Shown: positions 33,149 to 42,299 of the stretch, piece by piece
How positions within the stretch are numbered: position 1 is the first letter of the stretch
How the letters are laid out: the number at the start of each line of letters is the position of its first letter
Assembly: GCF_024171885.1 (NCBI RefSeq)
Contig: NZ_JAMTCP010000005.1
Coordinates: 1 to 64,000 of the forward strand
Reading direction: 5' to 3'
Source: Streptoalloteichus tenebrarius
GTDB lineage: Bacteria > Actinomycetota > Actinomycetes > Mycobacteriales > Pseudonocardiaceae
DNA length: 64,000 nucleotides
Program-made: the position numbers and the translations under genes
Notes under the pieces: model-generated
What the model was told of the DNA's origin: nothing
Databases searched by the model: none
Seen by the model: only the letters and a program-made list of their open reading frames with translations

Positions 33149-33183
33149 GCCGTTCGACGTGTGAGAAGGCTGGACGAGTCGCG

Positions 33184-33510
33184 ATGAATGGTGCCCTGAC
33201 CCGGTTCCGGATCGCCGCCTACGTGGTCGGCGTCGGCCTGTTGGCTCTGGTGCTGGTGGCGATGCCCCTGAAATACTTCGCCGACCAGCCGTTGATGGTG
33301 CAGGTCGTCGGCCCGGTGCACGGCTTCCTCTACGCCGTTTACCTGCTCGTCACCTTCGACCTCGCGGTGCGGTCCAAGTGGCCGGTGCCGAGGACGCTGG
33401 GCGTGCTGGTGGCGGGCACCATCCCGTTCGTGTCGTTCGTGGTCGAGCGGATGGTCGTGCGCCAGACCAGGGAGGAGGCGGGGGAGGCCCAGGAGGCCAC
33501 CGCCGCCTGA
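33184..33510 (+). CDS. DUF3817 family membrane protein
   Basis: 108 residues with three membrane helices: FRIAAYVVGVGLLALVLVAM, VQVVGPVHGFLYAVYLLVTF and TLGVLVAGTIPFVSFVVERM. The GPVHGFLY motif is characteristic of DUF3817 (YdzA-like) proteins, whose role is unknown. Probably one operon with the upstream membrane protein. A hairpin follows the stop. Confidence 0.92.
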   Translation: MNGALTRFRIAAYVVGVGLLALVLVAMPLKYFADQPLMVQVVGPVHGFLYAVYLLVTFDLAVRSKWPVPRTLGVLVAGTIPFVSFVVERMVVRQTREEAGEAQEATAA

Positions 33511-33511
33511 G

Positions 33512-33558
33512 CCCCTTACCCCCGCTGAGGGGGAGGGTGGGCGGCTCCGGGTAAGGGG
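33512..33558 (+). terminator. hairpin terminator
   Basis: CCCCTTACCC (33512-33521) pairs with GGGTAAGGGG (33549-33558) just after the DUF3817 stop; the 27-base loop can fold further. Confidence 0.65.
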
Positions 33559-33665
33559 TCGGGCCGGGCAGGGGTGCGTGATCGCCCGATGTCCGGGGGC
33601 GCACCTCAGCGCGAGTCTTGGTTCTCGTCAGGGAGAGACGGACACGGGAACCGAGAGGACGCGAC

Positions 33666-33959
33666 ATGAACGACTGGACCGCCTGGACCGCCGAGGGCGC
33701 CAACGCCGAGGTCAACTACCGCCGGGAGCTGCTGATGGCGGTGGCCGCCACCGCCCACCTGCACCGGCCCGACGAGTCGTGGGTCACGCTCCAGCGCGCC
33801 GAGGCGGGGCTGGCCGACCTGGTCACCGACGACGAGGAACCGGAGCTGGGGCCGGAGCACGCCAGGCCGGCGCGGCGCCGGCTCGCCACCTGGTTCGCCC
33901 GCCGGACCCGCCCCGCCGCCACCGCCGCCACCGCCGGCAAGCGGGCCTGCACCGCCTGA
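33666..33959 (+). CDS. small hypothetical protein
   Basis: 97 residues: an acidic helical first half (VNYRRELLMAVAATAHLHRP, LQRAEAGLADLVTDDEE) and a basic Ala/Arg/Thr tail. ATG at 33666 follows GAGAGG. Its stop is one base before the first possible start of the LuxR-family regulator, so the two may be translated together. No family recognised. Confidence 0.6.
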   Translation: MNDWTAWTAEGANAEVNYRRELLMAVAATAHLHRPDESWVTLQRAEAGLADLVTDDEEPELGPEHARPARRRLATWFARRTRPAATAATAGKRACTA

Positions 33960-33960
33960 C

Positions 33961-36951
33961 GTGTGCGAACATCGGTTCGTGCCACGTCTGGGGTCCGGGA
34001 TTCCGTTGGTCGCTCGCCGCGACGAGATGCGCGTGCTCCGGCAGGCGCTCGACCGGGCGCGGGCGGGCACGGCGGGCGCGGTGCTCGTCGCGGGGGAGGC
34101 GGGGGTCGGCAAGTCCCGCCTGCTCGACGAGCTGAGCGAGATCGCCAGGGCCGACGGGGCGCGCGTGCTGACCGGGCGCTGCCTGGACGTGGGTCAGGCC
34201 GGACTGCCCTACCTGCCGTTCGTGGAGGCCCTCGGCCAGTTGCCCGAGGAGGTGCTGGCCGAGGTCAGGTCGCGGCCGGCCCTGGCCCGCCTGCTGCCGG
34301 GCGCCGCCGACGACGAGCCGCTCGAACCGCCGGGGGGCAGGGGCGGCGAGGACATGGGCCAGCTCCAGCTCTTCGAGGCGGTCCGCCGCGTGCTGACCGA
34401 GCTGTCCCACGAAGGCTGCGTGCTGCTGGCCCTGGAGGACCTGCACTGGGCGGACGCCTCCACCCGCTACCTGCTGTCCTTCCTGGTCTCCCGGCTGCGG
34501 GGGCAGCGCCTGCTGGTCGTGGCCACCTACCGCAGCGACGATGTGCACCGCACGCACCCGTTGCGCCCCGTGCTGGCCGAGCTGGTCCGGCTGCCGGCGG
34601 TGGAGCGGCTGGACCTGCGCCCGTTCGGCCCGGCCCAGACCCTGGAGTTCGTCAGGGCGCTGGCCGACGAGACCCTGCCCGACGACGTCGAACGGGAGAT
34701 CGCCCGGCGCTGCGAGGGCATCCCGTTCTTCGCCGAGGAACTCCTCGCCGCCTGCGCCGAGTGCGGCGTGCCCACCGCGCTGGCCGACGTGCTGCTGGCC
34801 AGGATCGAGCGGCTGAGCCCGCCCGCCCAGCGCGTCATCCGCCTCGCCTCCGTGGCCGGCCGGATCGTCTGCCACCACCGGCTGCGCGCCCTGTCCGACC
34901 TGGAGGACGCCGCGCTCGACGAGGCCCTGCGGGAGGCGGTCACCCACCACGTGCTGGTGCTCGACGCCAGCGGCGACCACTACCGGTTCCGGCACTCCCT
35001 GCTGCGCGAGGCCGTCTACGCTGACCTGCTGCCCGGCGAGCGGGCGCGGTGGCACGCGGCCTACGCGGGGTTGCTGGCCCGCGAGGAGGGCGTGCGGGGC
35101 GTCGCGGCCGAGCTGGCCCACCACAGCATGGAGAGCCACGACCTGACCACCGCGCTCACCGCCTCGCTGCGCGCCGCGACCGAGGCGGCCAGGGGCTGCG
35201 CGCCCGCGGAGGCGCTGCGCCACCTCGAACGGGCGTTGAAGTTGTGGAGAAGGGTGCCGGACGCCGAGGAGGTCACCGGCACCGACGAGGTCGCGCTGCT
35301 GCGCAGGGCCGCGTACCACGCCGGCGTCTCCGGCGAGCCGGAGCGCGCGCTCGCGCTGGCCCGCGCGGCCATCGACCTGGTCGACGAGCGGTCCGACCCC
35401 GAGCTGGCCGCCGACCTGCGGCGTCGCTACGCGCAGGAGGTGCTGGCCAGCCCGGAGGGCCGCCCGGCCCACGCCGTGGACATGATCGAGCACGCCTGGC
35501 GGCTCGTCGAGGACCGGCCGGCCAGCTCGGCACGGGCGTGGGTGCTGGCGGTGCGGGCGCGGGTGCTGTGCTCGCTGTACGCCGACGAGGTCGCGCGGCC
35601 CCTCGCCGAGTCCGCCGTGCTGGACGCCAGGGCCAGTGGCGTCGCCGGCGCGGAGGTGGACGCGCTGATCACGCTCGCCGTGCTGGACCAGTGCAGGGGC
35701 GACGTCGACGCCGCGTGCGAGCGCCTCGTGGTGGCCAGGGACAGGGCCGCGGAGACCGGCGCGTGGTCGGTGGAGCTGCGGGCCTGGTTCAACCTCGCCG
35801 CCAACCGCTACGAGCAGGGCAGGGTGGCCGAGGCCCTCGCCGTGCTGGAGGAGGGCGTGCGGCGGGCCGAGAGCATCGGCATGGTGTGGAGCAACTACGG
35901 CCTGGAGGTGCGGGGGCTGCTGGTGGTCGCCCGCTACGCCCTGGGCGACTGGGACGGCAGCGTCGCCGCGGCCGAGCTGGGGCCGGACTCGGTCCCGGGC
36001 ATCGTGTCGGCGCGGGTGCCGGCCTCCGGCCTGTACGTGAAGGTGGCGCGGGGCGAGTTCGAGGCGGCGGGGGAGCTGCTTCGGCAACTGCGGCCGCTGG
36101 CTCCCCGCGACCTGCACGTCGCGTCGATCACCGGGGCGTGCGGTGTCGAGATGGCGCTGTGGCGTGACCGGCCCAGGGACGCGGCGCGGCGCGCGGTCGA
36201 GGCCCTCCAGAACGTCGACGGGTTGCAGGAGAACGCGGCGGCCGGCCTGCGCCTGGCGGCCATGGGCGTCACGGCGTACGCCGAGCTGGCCCGCCGCGCC
36301 CGGCAGCGCAGGGACTGCGCGGGGGAGCGGTCGGCGGTGGCCGAGGGCGAGGAGATGATGACGCGGCTGCGGCGGGTCGCCGAGCGCGTCCGGCCCCGGA
36401 TCGGGATGCTCGGCCCGGAGGGGCGCGCGTGGATCGCCCGCGCCGAGGCCGAGTTCGGGCGGTTGCTGGGGCGGGACCGGCCGGAGGCGTGGCGCCCGGT
36501 GGTCGAGTTGTTCGGCGAGTACAACGGCTATCTCCAGGCGGTGGCGCGCTGGCGCTGGGCGTCGGCGCTGTTCGGGGCCGGCGACCGCGAGGAGGGCGTC
36601 CGGCAGCTCCGGCTGGCCCTCGACACCGCCGAGGAACTGCGGGCGGTCCCGCTGGCCGACGCGGTCCGCGCGCTGGCGCGGCGGGCCAGGGTCTCCCTGG
36701 CCCAGCCGGGGAGCGAGGAGCCGGAGCCCCGTCAGGCGCTCGACCCGCTCACGCCCCGCGAGCGCGCCGTCCTCGACCTCGTCGCCCAGGGGCGCACGAA
36801 CCGGCAGATCGGGGACGAGCTCTACATCAGCGAGAAGACGGTCAGTGTCCACCTGTCGCGCGTGATGGCCAAGCTCGGCGCGACCAGCCGCGCGGAGGCG
36901 GTCGCCCTCGCCTACGACCGGGACCTCCTCGTCACCGCGAAGGCCGGCTGA
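33961..36951 (+). CDS. large ATP-binding LuxR-family regulator (LAL type)
   Basis: 996 residues. Walker A is GEAGVGKS near residue 47 and Walker B is VLLALEDLHWAD, so the N-terminal 300 residues are a STAND-type ATPase. The middle 500 residues are helical, TPR-like (for example LERALKLWRRVPD, RALALARAAIDLVD). The C-terminus is a LuxR helix-turn-helix (LTPRERAVLDLVAQGRTNR, then YISEKTVSVHLSRVMAKLG). LAL regulators often activate nearby secondary-metabolism or transport genes, but none is obvious here. Start could be GTG 33961 or GTG 33979; neither has a ribosome site, so a leaderless or coupled start is likely. Confidence 0.92.
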   Translation: MCEHRFVPRLGSGIPLVARRDEMRVLRQALDRARAGTAGAVLVAGEAGVGKSRLLDELSEIARADGARVLTGRCLDVGQAGLPYLPFVEALGQLPEEVLAEVRSRPALARLLPGAADDEPLEPPGGRGGEDMGQLQLFEAVRRVLTELSHEGCVLLALEDLHWADASTRYLLSFLVSRLRGQRLLVVATYRSDDVHRTHPLRPVLAELVRLPAVERLDLRPFGPAQTLEFVRALADETLPDDVEREIARRCEGIPFFAEELLAACAECGVPTALADVLLARIERLSPPAQRVIRLASVAGRIVCHHRLRALSDLEDAALDEALREAVTHHVLVLDASGDHYRFRHSLLREAVYADLLPGERARWHAAYAGLLAREEGVRGVAAELAHHSMESHDLTTALTASLRAATEAARGCAPAEALRHLERALKLWRRVPDAEEVTGTDEVALLRRAAYHAGVSGEPERALALARAAIDLVDERSDPELAADLRRRYAQEVLASPEGRPAHAVDMIEHAWRLVEDRPASSARAWVLAVRARVLCSLYADEVARPLAESAVLDARASGVAGAEVDALITLAVLDQCRGDVDAACERLVVARDRAAETGAWSVELRAWFNLAANRYEQGRVAEALAVLEEGVRRAESIGMVWSNYGLEVRGLLVVARYALGDWDGSVAAAELGPDSVPGIVSARVPASGLYVKVARGEFEAAGELLRQLRPLAPRDLHVASITGACGVEMALWRDRPRDAARRAVEALQNVDGLQENAAAGLRLAAMGVTAYAELARRARQRRDCAGERSAVAEGEEMMTRLRRVAERVRPRIGMLGPEGRAWIARAEAEFGRLLGRDRPEAWRPVVELFGEYNGYLQAVARWRWASALFGAGDREEGVRQLRLALDTAEELRAVPLADAVRALARRARVSLAQPGSEEPEPRQALDPLTPRERAVLDLVAQGRTNRQIGDELYISEKTVSVHLSRVMAKLGATSRAEAVALAYDRDLLVTAKAG

Positions 36952-37010
36952 GCCGCCGGTCCCGTCGACGATCCCGCCGCCGGCCCCCGGTCGGGGCGGC
37001 CTCGCCGTGT

Positions 37011-37068
37011 CGGTGTCGCCGTGACGGTGTCGCCCTGACGCCTGTCGCCCTGACGGTGTCGCCCTGAC
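37011..37068. repeat. 14-15-bp tandem repeat
   Basis: Four successive copies of a unit like CGGTGTCGCCCTGA lie between the LAL regulator and the HNH nuclease gene. No gene overlaps them. Confidence 0.8.
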
Positions 37069-37196
37069 GCGCCACGCGACGAGATGCCGGGCGTCCGGGT
37101 GGACGTGACCGACACCGCCCGTCCGGCTCTGTCGCCGCCGCCACGCGCTCCGCGATGATCACCCGTTGGAGTGATCGTCGGAGTTGGGGAGCGGGC

Positions 37197-37907
37197 GTGG
37201 GCAAGAAGCAGCTTCAGGTGCTGCTCGGGGTGGTGGTCCTGGTCCTGGTGGTGGCCGGGGCCCTCTGGGGTGCGAAGTACGGCGAGCTGACCGAGGTCCC
37301 GTCGTCCGGAGCGCCGTCGGCCGCGACCGGGTCCCCCGCCGTGCCCGCTGTGCCTGCCTCGGGAGAGGCGGCGGCCAATCTGGACAAACTCAAGGTGGCC
37401 CCGTGGCACGCCATGACGGGCTACTCCCGGGAGAAGTTCAAGCACTGGGTCTCCCAGGGGGAGGGCTGCGACACCCGGGAGACGGTGCTCAAGCGGGACG
37501 GCAAGGACGTGCGGACCGACAAGGAGTGCCGCGCCACGTCCGGCACCTGGGTCAGCGTGTACGACGGCAAGACCGTCGAGAAGGCCGAGGAGCTGGACAT
37601 CGACCACGTCGTGCCGCTGGCCAACGCCTGGCGCACGGGCGCGGCCGACTGGACCGACGAGCGGCGCAGCCAGTTCGCCAACGACCTCAAGGGCCCGCAG
37701 TTGCTCGCGGTGACCGCGAGCACCAACCGGGGGAAGGGCGACCAGGACCCGTCCCAGTGGAAGCCGCCGGCGCGGTCGTACTGGTGCGAGTACGCGACCC
37801 GGTGGATCACGGTCAAGCACGAGTACGGGCTGTGGGTCACCCAGGAGGAGAAGGCGGCGCTGCGCGAGATGCTCGGCACCTGCGGCACGACCCCTTCCAC
37901 CCGATAG
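37197..37907 (+). CDS. secreted or membrane-anchored HNH (DUF1524-like) nuclease
   Basis: 236 residues. The N-terminus is an uncleaved anchor or signal (LQVLLGVVVLVLVVAGALWG), then a Pro/Ala linker. The catalytic part has CDTRETVLKRDGKDV, LDIDHVVPLANAWRTGA (the HNH-type metal His) and FANDLKGPQLLAVTASTNRGKGD (Asn), followed by PPARSYWCEYATRWI. This pattern is the GmrSD/DUF1524 HNH family; extracellular members cleave DNA for nutrient use or competition. Start GTG 37197 with GGGGAG upstream. No immunity-like gene is apparent beside it. Confidence 0.85.
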   Translation: MGKKQLQVLLGVVVLVLVVAGALWGAKYGELTEVPSSGAPSAATGSPAVPAVPASGEAAANLDKLKVAPWHAMTGYSREKFKHWVSQGEGCDTRETVLKRDGKDVRTDKECRATSGTWVSVYDGKTVEKAEELDIDHVVPLANAWRTGAADWTDERRSQFANDLKGPQLLAVTASTNRGKGDQDPSQWKPPARSYWCEYATRWITVKHEYGLWVTQEEKAALREMLGTCGTTPSTR

Positions 37908-38012
37908 GGGATTGCTGCCCGGCCGAACGAGTGGTTGAACAAGATCACACTGGGTGGTCAGGGAAGGCGTCCCTAAGCTCGGGTCGGTCGGGGTCGGGAG
38001 GAGGGAAACCGC

Positions 38013-38408
38013 ATGGACGCGCGTGTCGCACGCATCGCCAGGGTGGACAACCGCCGGGGTGAGGACCCCAGGCCGTGGCCCGAGGTCATGCGCCACGCCC
38101 TGGAGCGGCAGGTCCGCGACGACGGCCACTTCGTCGTGGTGGCGTTCCCGCCCCGCGTGCCCCAGGAGGCGGGGCGCGCCGGCCGGGAGCCGGAGCGCAT
38201 GACGGCGTTGCGGGACGAACTCACCCAGCGGTGCGCCGGCATCGGGTACGTCGTGGACGTCGAGCTGCCCGCGCAACGCCAGGCGCACGCCGAGGAGGGC
38301 CGCCGGCTGTTCGGCTGCCCCGTCGAGGTGCTCTCGCCGGACGAGGACTGGGCGGCGTGGGCCGAGGACCAGCTCGCCCGGCACCTCAGCGGCGACCGGA
38401 CGGGCTGA
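38013..38408 (+). CDS. hypothetical protein
   Basis: 131 residues. It begins MDARVARIARVDNRRGEDP, has VRDDGHFVVVAFPPRVPQE and ends in AAWAEDQLARHLSGD. Mixed alpha/beta, soluble, no recognised family. ATG at 38013 follows GGAGGGAAA. Its last 23 bases overlap the end of the convergent PHP gene. Confidence 0.65.
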   Translation: MDARVARIARVDNRRGEDPRPWPEVMRHALERQVRDDGHFVVVAFPPRVPQEAGRAGREPERMTALRDELTQRCAGIGYVVDVELPAQRQAHAEEGRRLFGCPVEVLSPDEDWAAWAEDQLARHLSGDRTG

Positions 38409-39402
38409 GCAGGGCCAGCAGGTCGTCGGCGGACCGGGTGTTGATCACCTGGTCCGCCGACACCCCGCACTCCTCCGCCCGCTGGCACCCGTACCCCAAC
38501 CAGGAGAGCTGGCCGGGGGCGTGGGCGTCGCTGTCGATCGCGAACCGACAGCCCAGCTCCACCGCCAGCCGCAGCAGCCGGCGCGGCGGGTCCAGCCGCT
38601 CCGGCCGTGAGTTGATCTCCACCGCGACCCCGTGCTCGGCGCACGCCTGGAAGACCTCCTTGGCGTCGAAGGTCGACTCGGGCCGCCCCCGACCGGTGAC
38701 GATCCGCCCCGTGCAGTGGCCCAACACGTCCACGTGCGGATTGGCGACGGCGGTGACCATCCGGTCGGTCATCTCCCGCTCCGGCATCCGCAGCACCGAG
38801 TGCACGCTGGCCACGACCACGTCCAGCTCGGCGAGCAGGTCCTCGCGCTGGTCCAGCCGGCCGTCGGCGAGGATGTCCACCTCGATGCCGCTGAGCACGC
38901 GGAACGGCGCCACCCGGCGGTTCAGCTCGGCGAGCACCGCGAGCTGGGCCCGCAGCCGCTCGGCCGACAGCCCGTTGGCGATCGTCAGCCGGGGCGAGTG
39001 GTCGGTGAGCACGATCCACTCGTGGCCCAGTTCCGCCGCGGTGGCCGCCATCTCCTCGATCGGGCTGCCGCCGTCGGACCAGTCGGAGTGGGTGTGGCAG
39101 TCCCCGCGCAGCGCCGCGCGCAGCCGCTGCCCGCGCGTCAGCTCCGGGGCGTCCCGCTCGGTCAGCTCCACCAGGTAGTCGGGGTCCCGGTCCGCCAGGG
39201 CCTGGCCGATCACCTCGGCCGTGGTCCGGCCGATGCCCGGCAGGTCGGTGAGCGCGCCGACGGCGGCGCGCCGGCGCAGCTCGTCGATACCGGCCTCCTC
39301 GGCGACGGCGGCGGCCCGCCGGAACGCCCGCACCCGGTAGGTGGCGGCTCCGGTGCGCTCCAGGTGGTAGGCGATCAGGCGGAGCGCCCGCGCGGGGTCC
39401 AC
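38386..39402 (-). CDS. PHP-domain phosphoesterase with N-terminal HhH region
   Basis: 338 residues. Residues 1-90 carry a helix-hairpin-helix region (GALTDLPGIGRTTAEVIGQAL) like the end of polymerase beta/PolX. Residues about 100-335 are a PHP domain with metal ligands in GDCHTHSDWSDGG, LTDHSPRL, SGIEVDIL, VASVHSVL, VLGHCTGR and AIDSDAH. Actinobacterial proteins of this kind are annotated as PHP hydrolases related to PolX or histidinol phosphatase and may act in DNA repair or nucleotide hydrolysis. The ATG at 39402 is the frame's own start. Confidence 0.9.
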   Translation of the reverse strand: MDPARALRLIAYHLERTGAATYRVRAFRRAAAVAEEAGIDELRRRAAVGALTDLPGIGRTTAEVIGQALADRDPDYLVELTERDAPELTRGQRLRAALRGDCHTHSDWSDGGSPIEEMAATAAELGHEWIVLTDHSPRLTIANGLSAERLRAQLAVLAELNRRVAPFRVLSGIEVDILADGRLDQREDLLAELDVVVASVHSVLRMPEREMTDRMVTAVANPHVDVLGHCTGRIVTGRGRPESTFDAKEVFQACAEHGVAVEINSRPERLDPPRRLLRLAVELGCRFAIDSDAHAPGQLSWLGYGCQRAEECGVSADQVINTRSADDLLALLSPSGRR

Positions 39403-39529
39403 ACCGCCTGTCTACCCCACGCGTCGACGCCCGGCAGGGCGAGGACCCGTGGCGTGCGCGTCGCGCACCAGACGGGAGGCGCCGGAGGCGTTCGGCGCGT
39501 CGGGCGCGCCAGAGTGCTCAGAGCCGCCC

Positions 39530-41305
39530 TCAGAGCTGAGGGTCGTAACAGCCCCTGGCGTAGTGGGCCAGCGCGGCCCGCACGACCCTGGCGTGCTCCC
39601 TGACCTCGCGGCGCGACCGGTTGCCCCCGCCCAGCGGGTACAGCCGGATGCCGCCCTGCTGGGGCCGGAACCTGTGGCCGACCAGCGCGGCGGGAACGTC
39701 CACACCGGACGCGAGCCACGCCACCACGTACTGCCGCCGCCCCCGGCCAACCACACCGATCCGGGTGATGTGGTGCCAGTCCAGGTGTCGGCGACGCCGA
39801 CCCTGGCAGAGGGTCACGCCGACCGGGCTGACCACCAGCTCCAGCCGGGGCAGCGCCGCCCTGACCAGGGAGAGCACGCCGCTGCCCGCGAAGTAGGCGA
39901 ACGCCAGCACGGCCAGCAGCTCCACGCCCCGGTCCCCCGCCGTCCCCCGGGTGTTCAGCAGGTAGCCGAGTCCGGCGGCCAGGGTGAGGCCGAGCAGGCC
40001 GAAGAACACCGAGCCCCCGGCGGCCGCCGCGAACCGCACGCCCTGGGCCATCGCCTGTTCCAGGCGCTGCGCGGCCGCCTGGGTGGCGGCCTTCGCGCGC
40101 TGCCGCGCGAGCCGGCTCGCCCTGGCCTTCTCCACCGCCCGGGACACCGCCTGCGCGGCGGCGACGGGCAGCGACGGGCCAGGGGGCTCGTCGGGCGGCT
40201 GCTCGGTCGACGCGGGCATGACCTGCGTCGGCGGTTTGGCCGACGGGGGCGGGGGGAGCGGCGCGGGCGGAGCGGGAGCCGGCGCGTCGGCCGCGGCGAC
40301 CAGGGTGGGCTGTCCCACCGGCGGCGCGACCCTGGTGGGGGCGGGTCGGGGCGGTGGGGGCGCCGCCCGCGTCGGGGCGGGCAGGCGCGGTGGCGGTGGC
40401 GCGGCGACGAGCGCGGTGCGTTCGTCGATGAGCGTGGTGACCGCGGCCGGCAGCCACCGCGTCGCGTCCCTGGTCGACCCGCCGACGTCACCGATCGCGG
40501 TCAGCAGTTGCTCGGCCGTGGGGCGGGCGGCGGGGTTCTTGGCCAGGCACGGCCCGACCAACGCCCGCAGGCCGGGGGTGAGCCGGCTGAGGTCCGGCTC
40601 CGCGTGCACGACGCGGTAGAGCATCGCGGTGGTGTGGCCGTCGCCGAACGGGCCGACGCCGGTCGCGGCGAACACCAGGACCGCGCCGAGGGAGAACACG
40701 TCGCTGGGCGGCCCGATCTCGTCCCCGGTGGTCTGCTCGGGGGAGAAGAAGCCGGGGGTGCCGAAGAACATCCCGGTCATGGTCAGGCCGGCGCGCTCCA
40801 GCGCCCGGGAGATGCCGAAGTCGATCACGCGGGGGCCGTCCGCGCCGAGCAGGACGTTGCCCGGCTTGAGGTCCCGGTGCACCAGGCCGGCGCCGTGGAT
40901 GGCGACCAGGGCCTCGGCCAGGCCCGCGCCGAGCAGGCGCACCGCGTGCTCCGGCAGCGGCCCGTGCCGGGTCACGGCCTCGTGCAGGGTGGGGCCGGCC
41001 ACGTACTCGCTGGCGAACCAGGGGCGCGGGGCCTCGGTGTCGGCGTCGACCACCGCGGCGGTCCAGAACCCGCCGACGGCCCGCGCGCTGGCCACCTCGC
41101 GCCGGAACCGTTCGCGGAAGGTGGGGTCCTCGGCCAGTTCGGCCTTGACCACCTTCACGGCGACCGGCCGGCCGCCCCGGGACCGGGCGAGGTACACCGC
41201 GCCCATCGCGCCCCGGCCCAGCCGCCCGAGCAGTGCGTAGCCTCCCACGCGGTCCGGGTCGTCCGCCGACAGCGGTTGCACGAGCTGCTTCCTCCCCACG
41301 TCCAC
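39530..41305 (-). CDS. Ser/Thr protein kinase with C-terminal membrane and PH-like region
   Basis: 591 residues. Kinase domain (about 18-285): LGRLGRGAMGAVYLA, VAVKVVK, VHRDLKPGNVLL, VIDFGISRA and GTPGFFSPEQ, all catalytic elements present. A long Pro/Ala linker (about 300-395) precedes two hydrophobic helices (GSVFFGLLGLTLAAGLGYLL and LLAVLAFAYFAGSGVLSLV) and a C-terminal beta-rich segment (LELVVSPVGVTLCQGRRRRH) of PH-like type. Hanks-type kinases with such tails monitor envelope state. ATG at 41305. Confidence 0.93.
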   Translation of the reverse strand: MDVGRKQLVQPLSADDPDRVGGYALLGRLGRGAMGAVYLARSRGGRPVAVKVVKAELAEDPTFRERFRREVASARAVGGFWTAAVVDADTEAPRPWFASEYVAGPTLHEAVTRHGPLPEHAVRLLGAGLAEALVAIHGAGLVHRDLKPGNVLLGADGPRVIDFGISRALERAGLTMTGMFFGTPGFFSPEQTTGDEIGPPSDVFSLGAVLVFAATGVGPFGDGHTTAMLYRVVHAEPDLSRLTPGLRALVGPCLAKNPAARPTAEQLLTAIGDVGGSTRDATRWLPAAVTTLIDERTALVAAPPPPRLPAPTRAAPPPPRPAPTRVAPPVGQPTLVAAADAPAPAPPAPLPPPPSAKPPTQVMPASTEQPPDEPPGPSLPVAAAQAVSRAVEKARASRLARQRAKAATQAAAQRLEQAMAQGVRFAAAAGGSVFFGLLGLTLAAGLGYLLNTRGTAGDRGVELLAVLAFAYFAGSGVLSLVRAALPRLELVVSPVGVTLCQGRRRRHLDWHHITRIGVVGRGRRQYVVAWLASGVDVPAALVGHRFRPQQGGIRLYPLGGGNRSRREVREHARVVRAALAHYARGCYDPQL

Positions 41306-41989
41306 CCGACCCCGAGCTTAGAGAACCAGTCGGGGGCCTCGGCGTCCCTGATGCCGACCCTGAGTCGATCTCGGGGTCGGCCGAGGGGCCTGACCGGCCC
41401 TGGCCAGCTCACACCGCCACCGCCGGGAACGGGGAGTAAGGGTCTGTGCGCGGAACGGAGTGCCCGGGATGGGCCGGATGACGGATTCGCCCGAAGGGGT
41501 TGCGGCTTCAACTACCAGGCTGCATAGTAGGCGCGTCCGCGTGCCGATCGGCGGTTTCCCCCCTCACGCCCGCCGCGGACGTCCCCGTGAGCGGCGGGTG
41601 GCCCGGCGACCCCCAGACCGGGCCACCCGCCGCTCGCCTTTCCCGGGGCTGACCGTTCGGGTGCGGTCCTCCCGGCGGGTGTTGTTCGCCCGGCGGGGTG
41701 CTCACGACTGGTCCTTCCGTCCGATCTGACGAACGGGAGACGTCCCGTCACGCCCGCTGGCAGGTGGGTCAAGGGCGTCTCGGCGAGCGAGCGAGCGCGA
41801 CGAGGTCGAACGCTGTGTCAACCGGCTCGGGGTCGGGTTCGGCTGAGGGGACCGTCCACTGTGGACCACGAGGTGGCCGGGGTGGCGCTCTGCCCGTCGT
41901 GAACCCATGGCCCGCAGAAGCGTGTAGTCGCGCCAAAATGCTAGTGGCTGCACCTTTGAAGTGACGGCGATCTTCTGGGGGTGCGAGCA
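41306..41989. other. intergenic region upstream of the kinase
   Basis: No supported gene. It contains an orphan 18-bp hairpin (41589-41635) and a GTCCACTGTGGAC palindrome (41854-41866). Open frames here lack ribosome sites and have mixed codon use. It must contain the leftward promoter of the Ser/Thr kinase. Confidence 0.5.
41589..41635. terminator. 18-bp perfect hairpin, orphan
   Basis: GAGCGGCGGGTGGCCCGG (41589-41606) pairs fully with its complement at 41618-41635 across 11 bases. No annotated gene ends next to it; it would stop leftward read-through from the TetR/IS side, or end an unseen transcript. Confidence 0.65.
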
Positions 41990-42299
41990 GCGTCATCCGC
42001 GTGTTGTCGGAGTGAGGCCGACACCGTGCTCGTGAGGCGGCGGCACGCCCTCGCTGCTCGGCACTCCCCAGGCCACCCCTCCAGCCGGCATGCGGTGCGC
42101 GGTTGGTGGTAGGAGGGGCGGATCAACCAGGCGCCGCGTTCGGCGAGGAACGGCCCAGATCGCGGGAGACGCGGGCCTTGTCGGCGGTGATCGGCAGACC
42201 GGGGCGGTCGGCGAGCAGACCGGGCTCGTGGTCGCGGATCGCCATGGGCACCTGCCGCTCCTCGATCGTCGGGTCGGCCGGGGCAGACCAGGTTGCCCC
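41990..42299 (-). pseudogene. IS982-family transposase remnant
   Basis: Reading leftward, one frame gives PADPTIEERQVPMAIRDHEP and LLADRPGLPITADK, then a shifted frame gives FLAERGAWLIRPSY. These match the C-terminal third of IS982 transposases (ADKGY...FLAERGVQLLRPAYRN). Two frameshifts and loss of both ends make it non-functional. It abuts the stop codon of the TetR gene at 42300. Confidence 0.65.

Noticed and set aside
33823-36852. 1009-residue leftward open frame
   Set aside because: Antisense shadow of the LAL regulator, which has Walker and LuxR motifs.
41500-41545. tRNA-like sequence
   Set aside because: A T-arm-like stretch was noticed, but no acceptor stem or D-arm can be formed.
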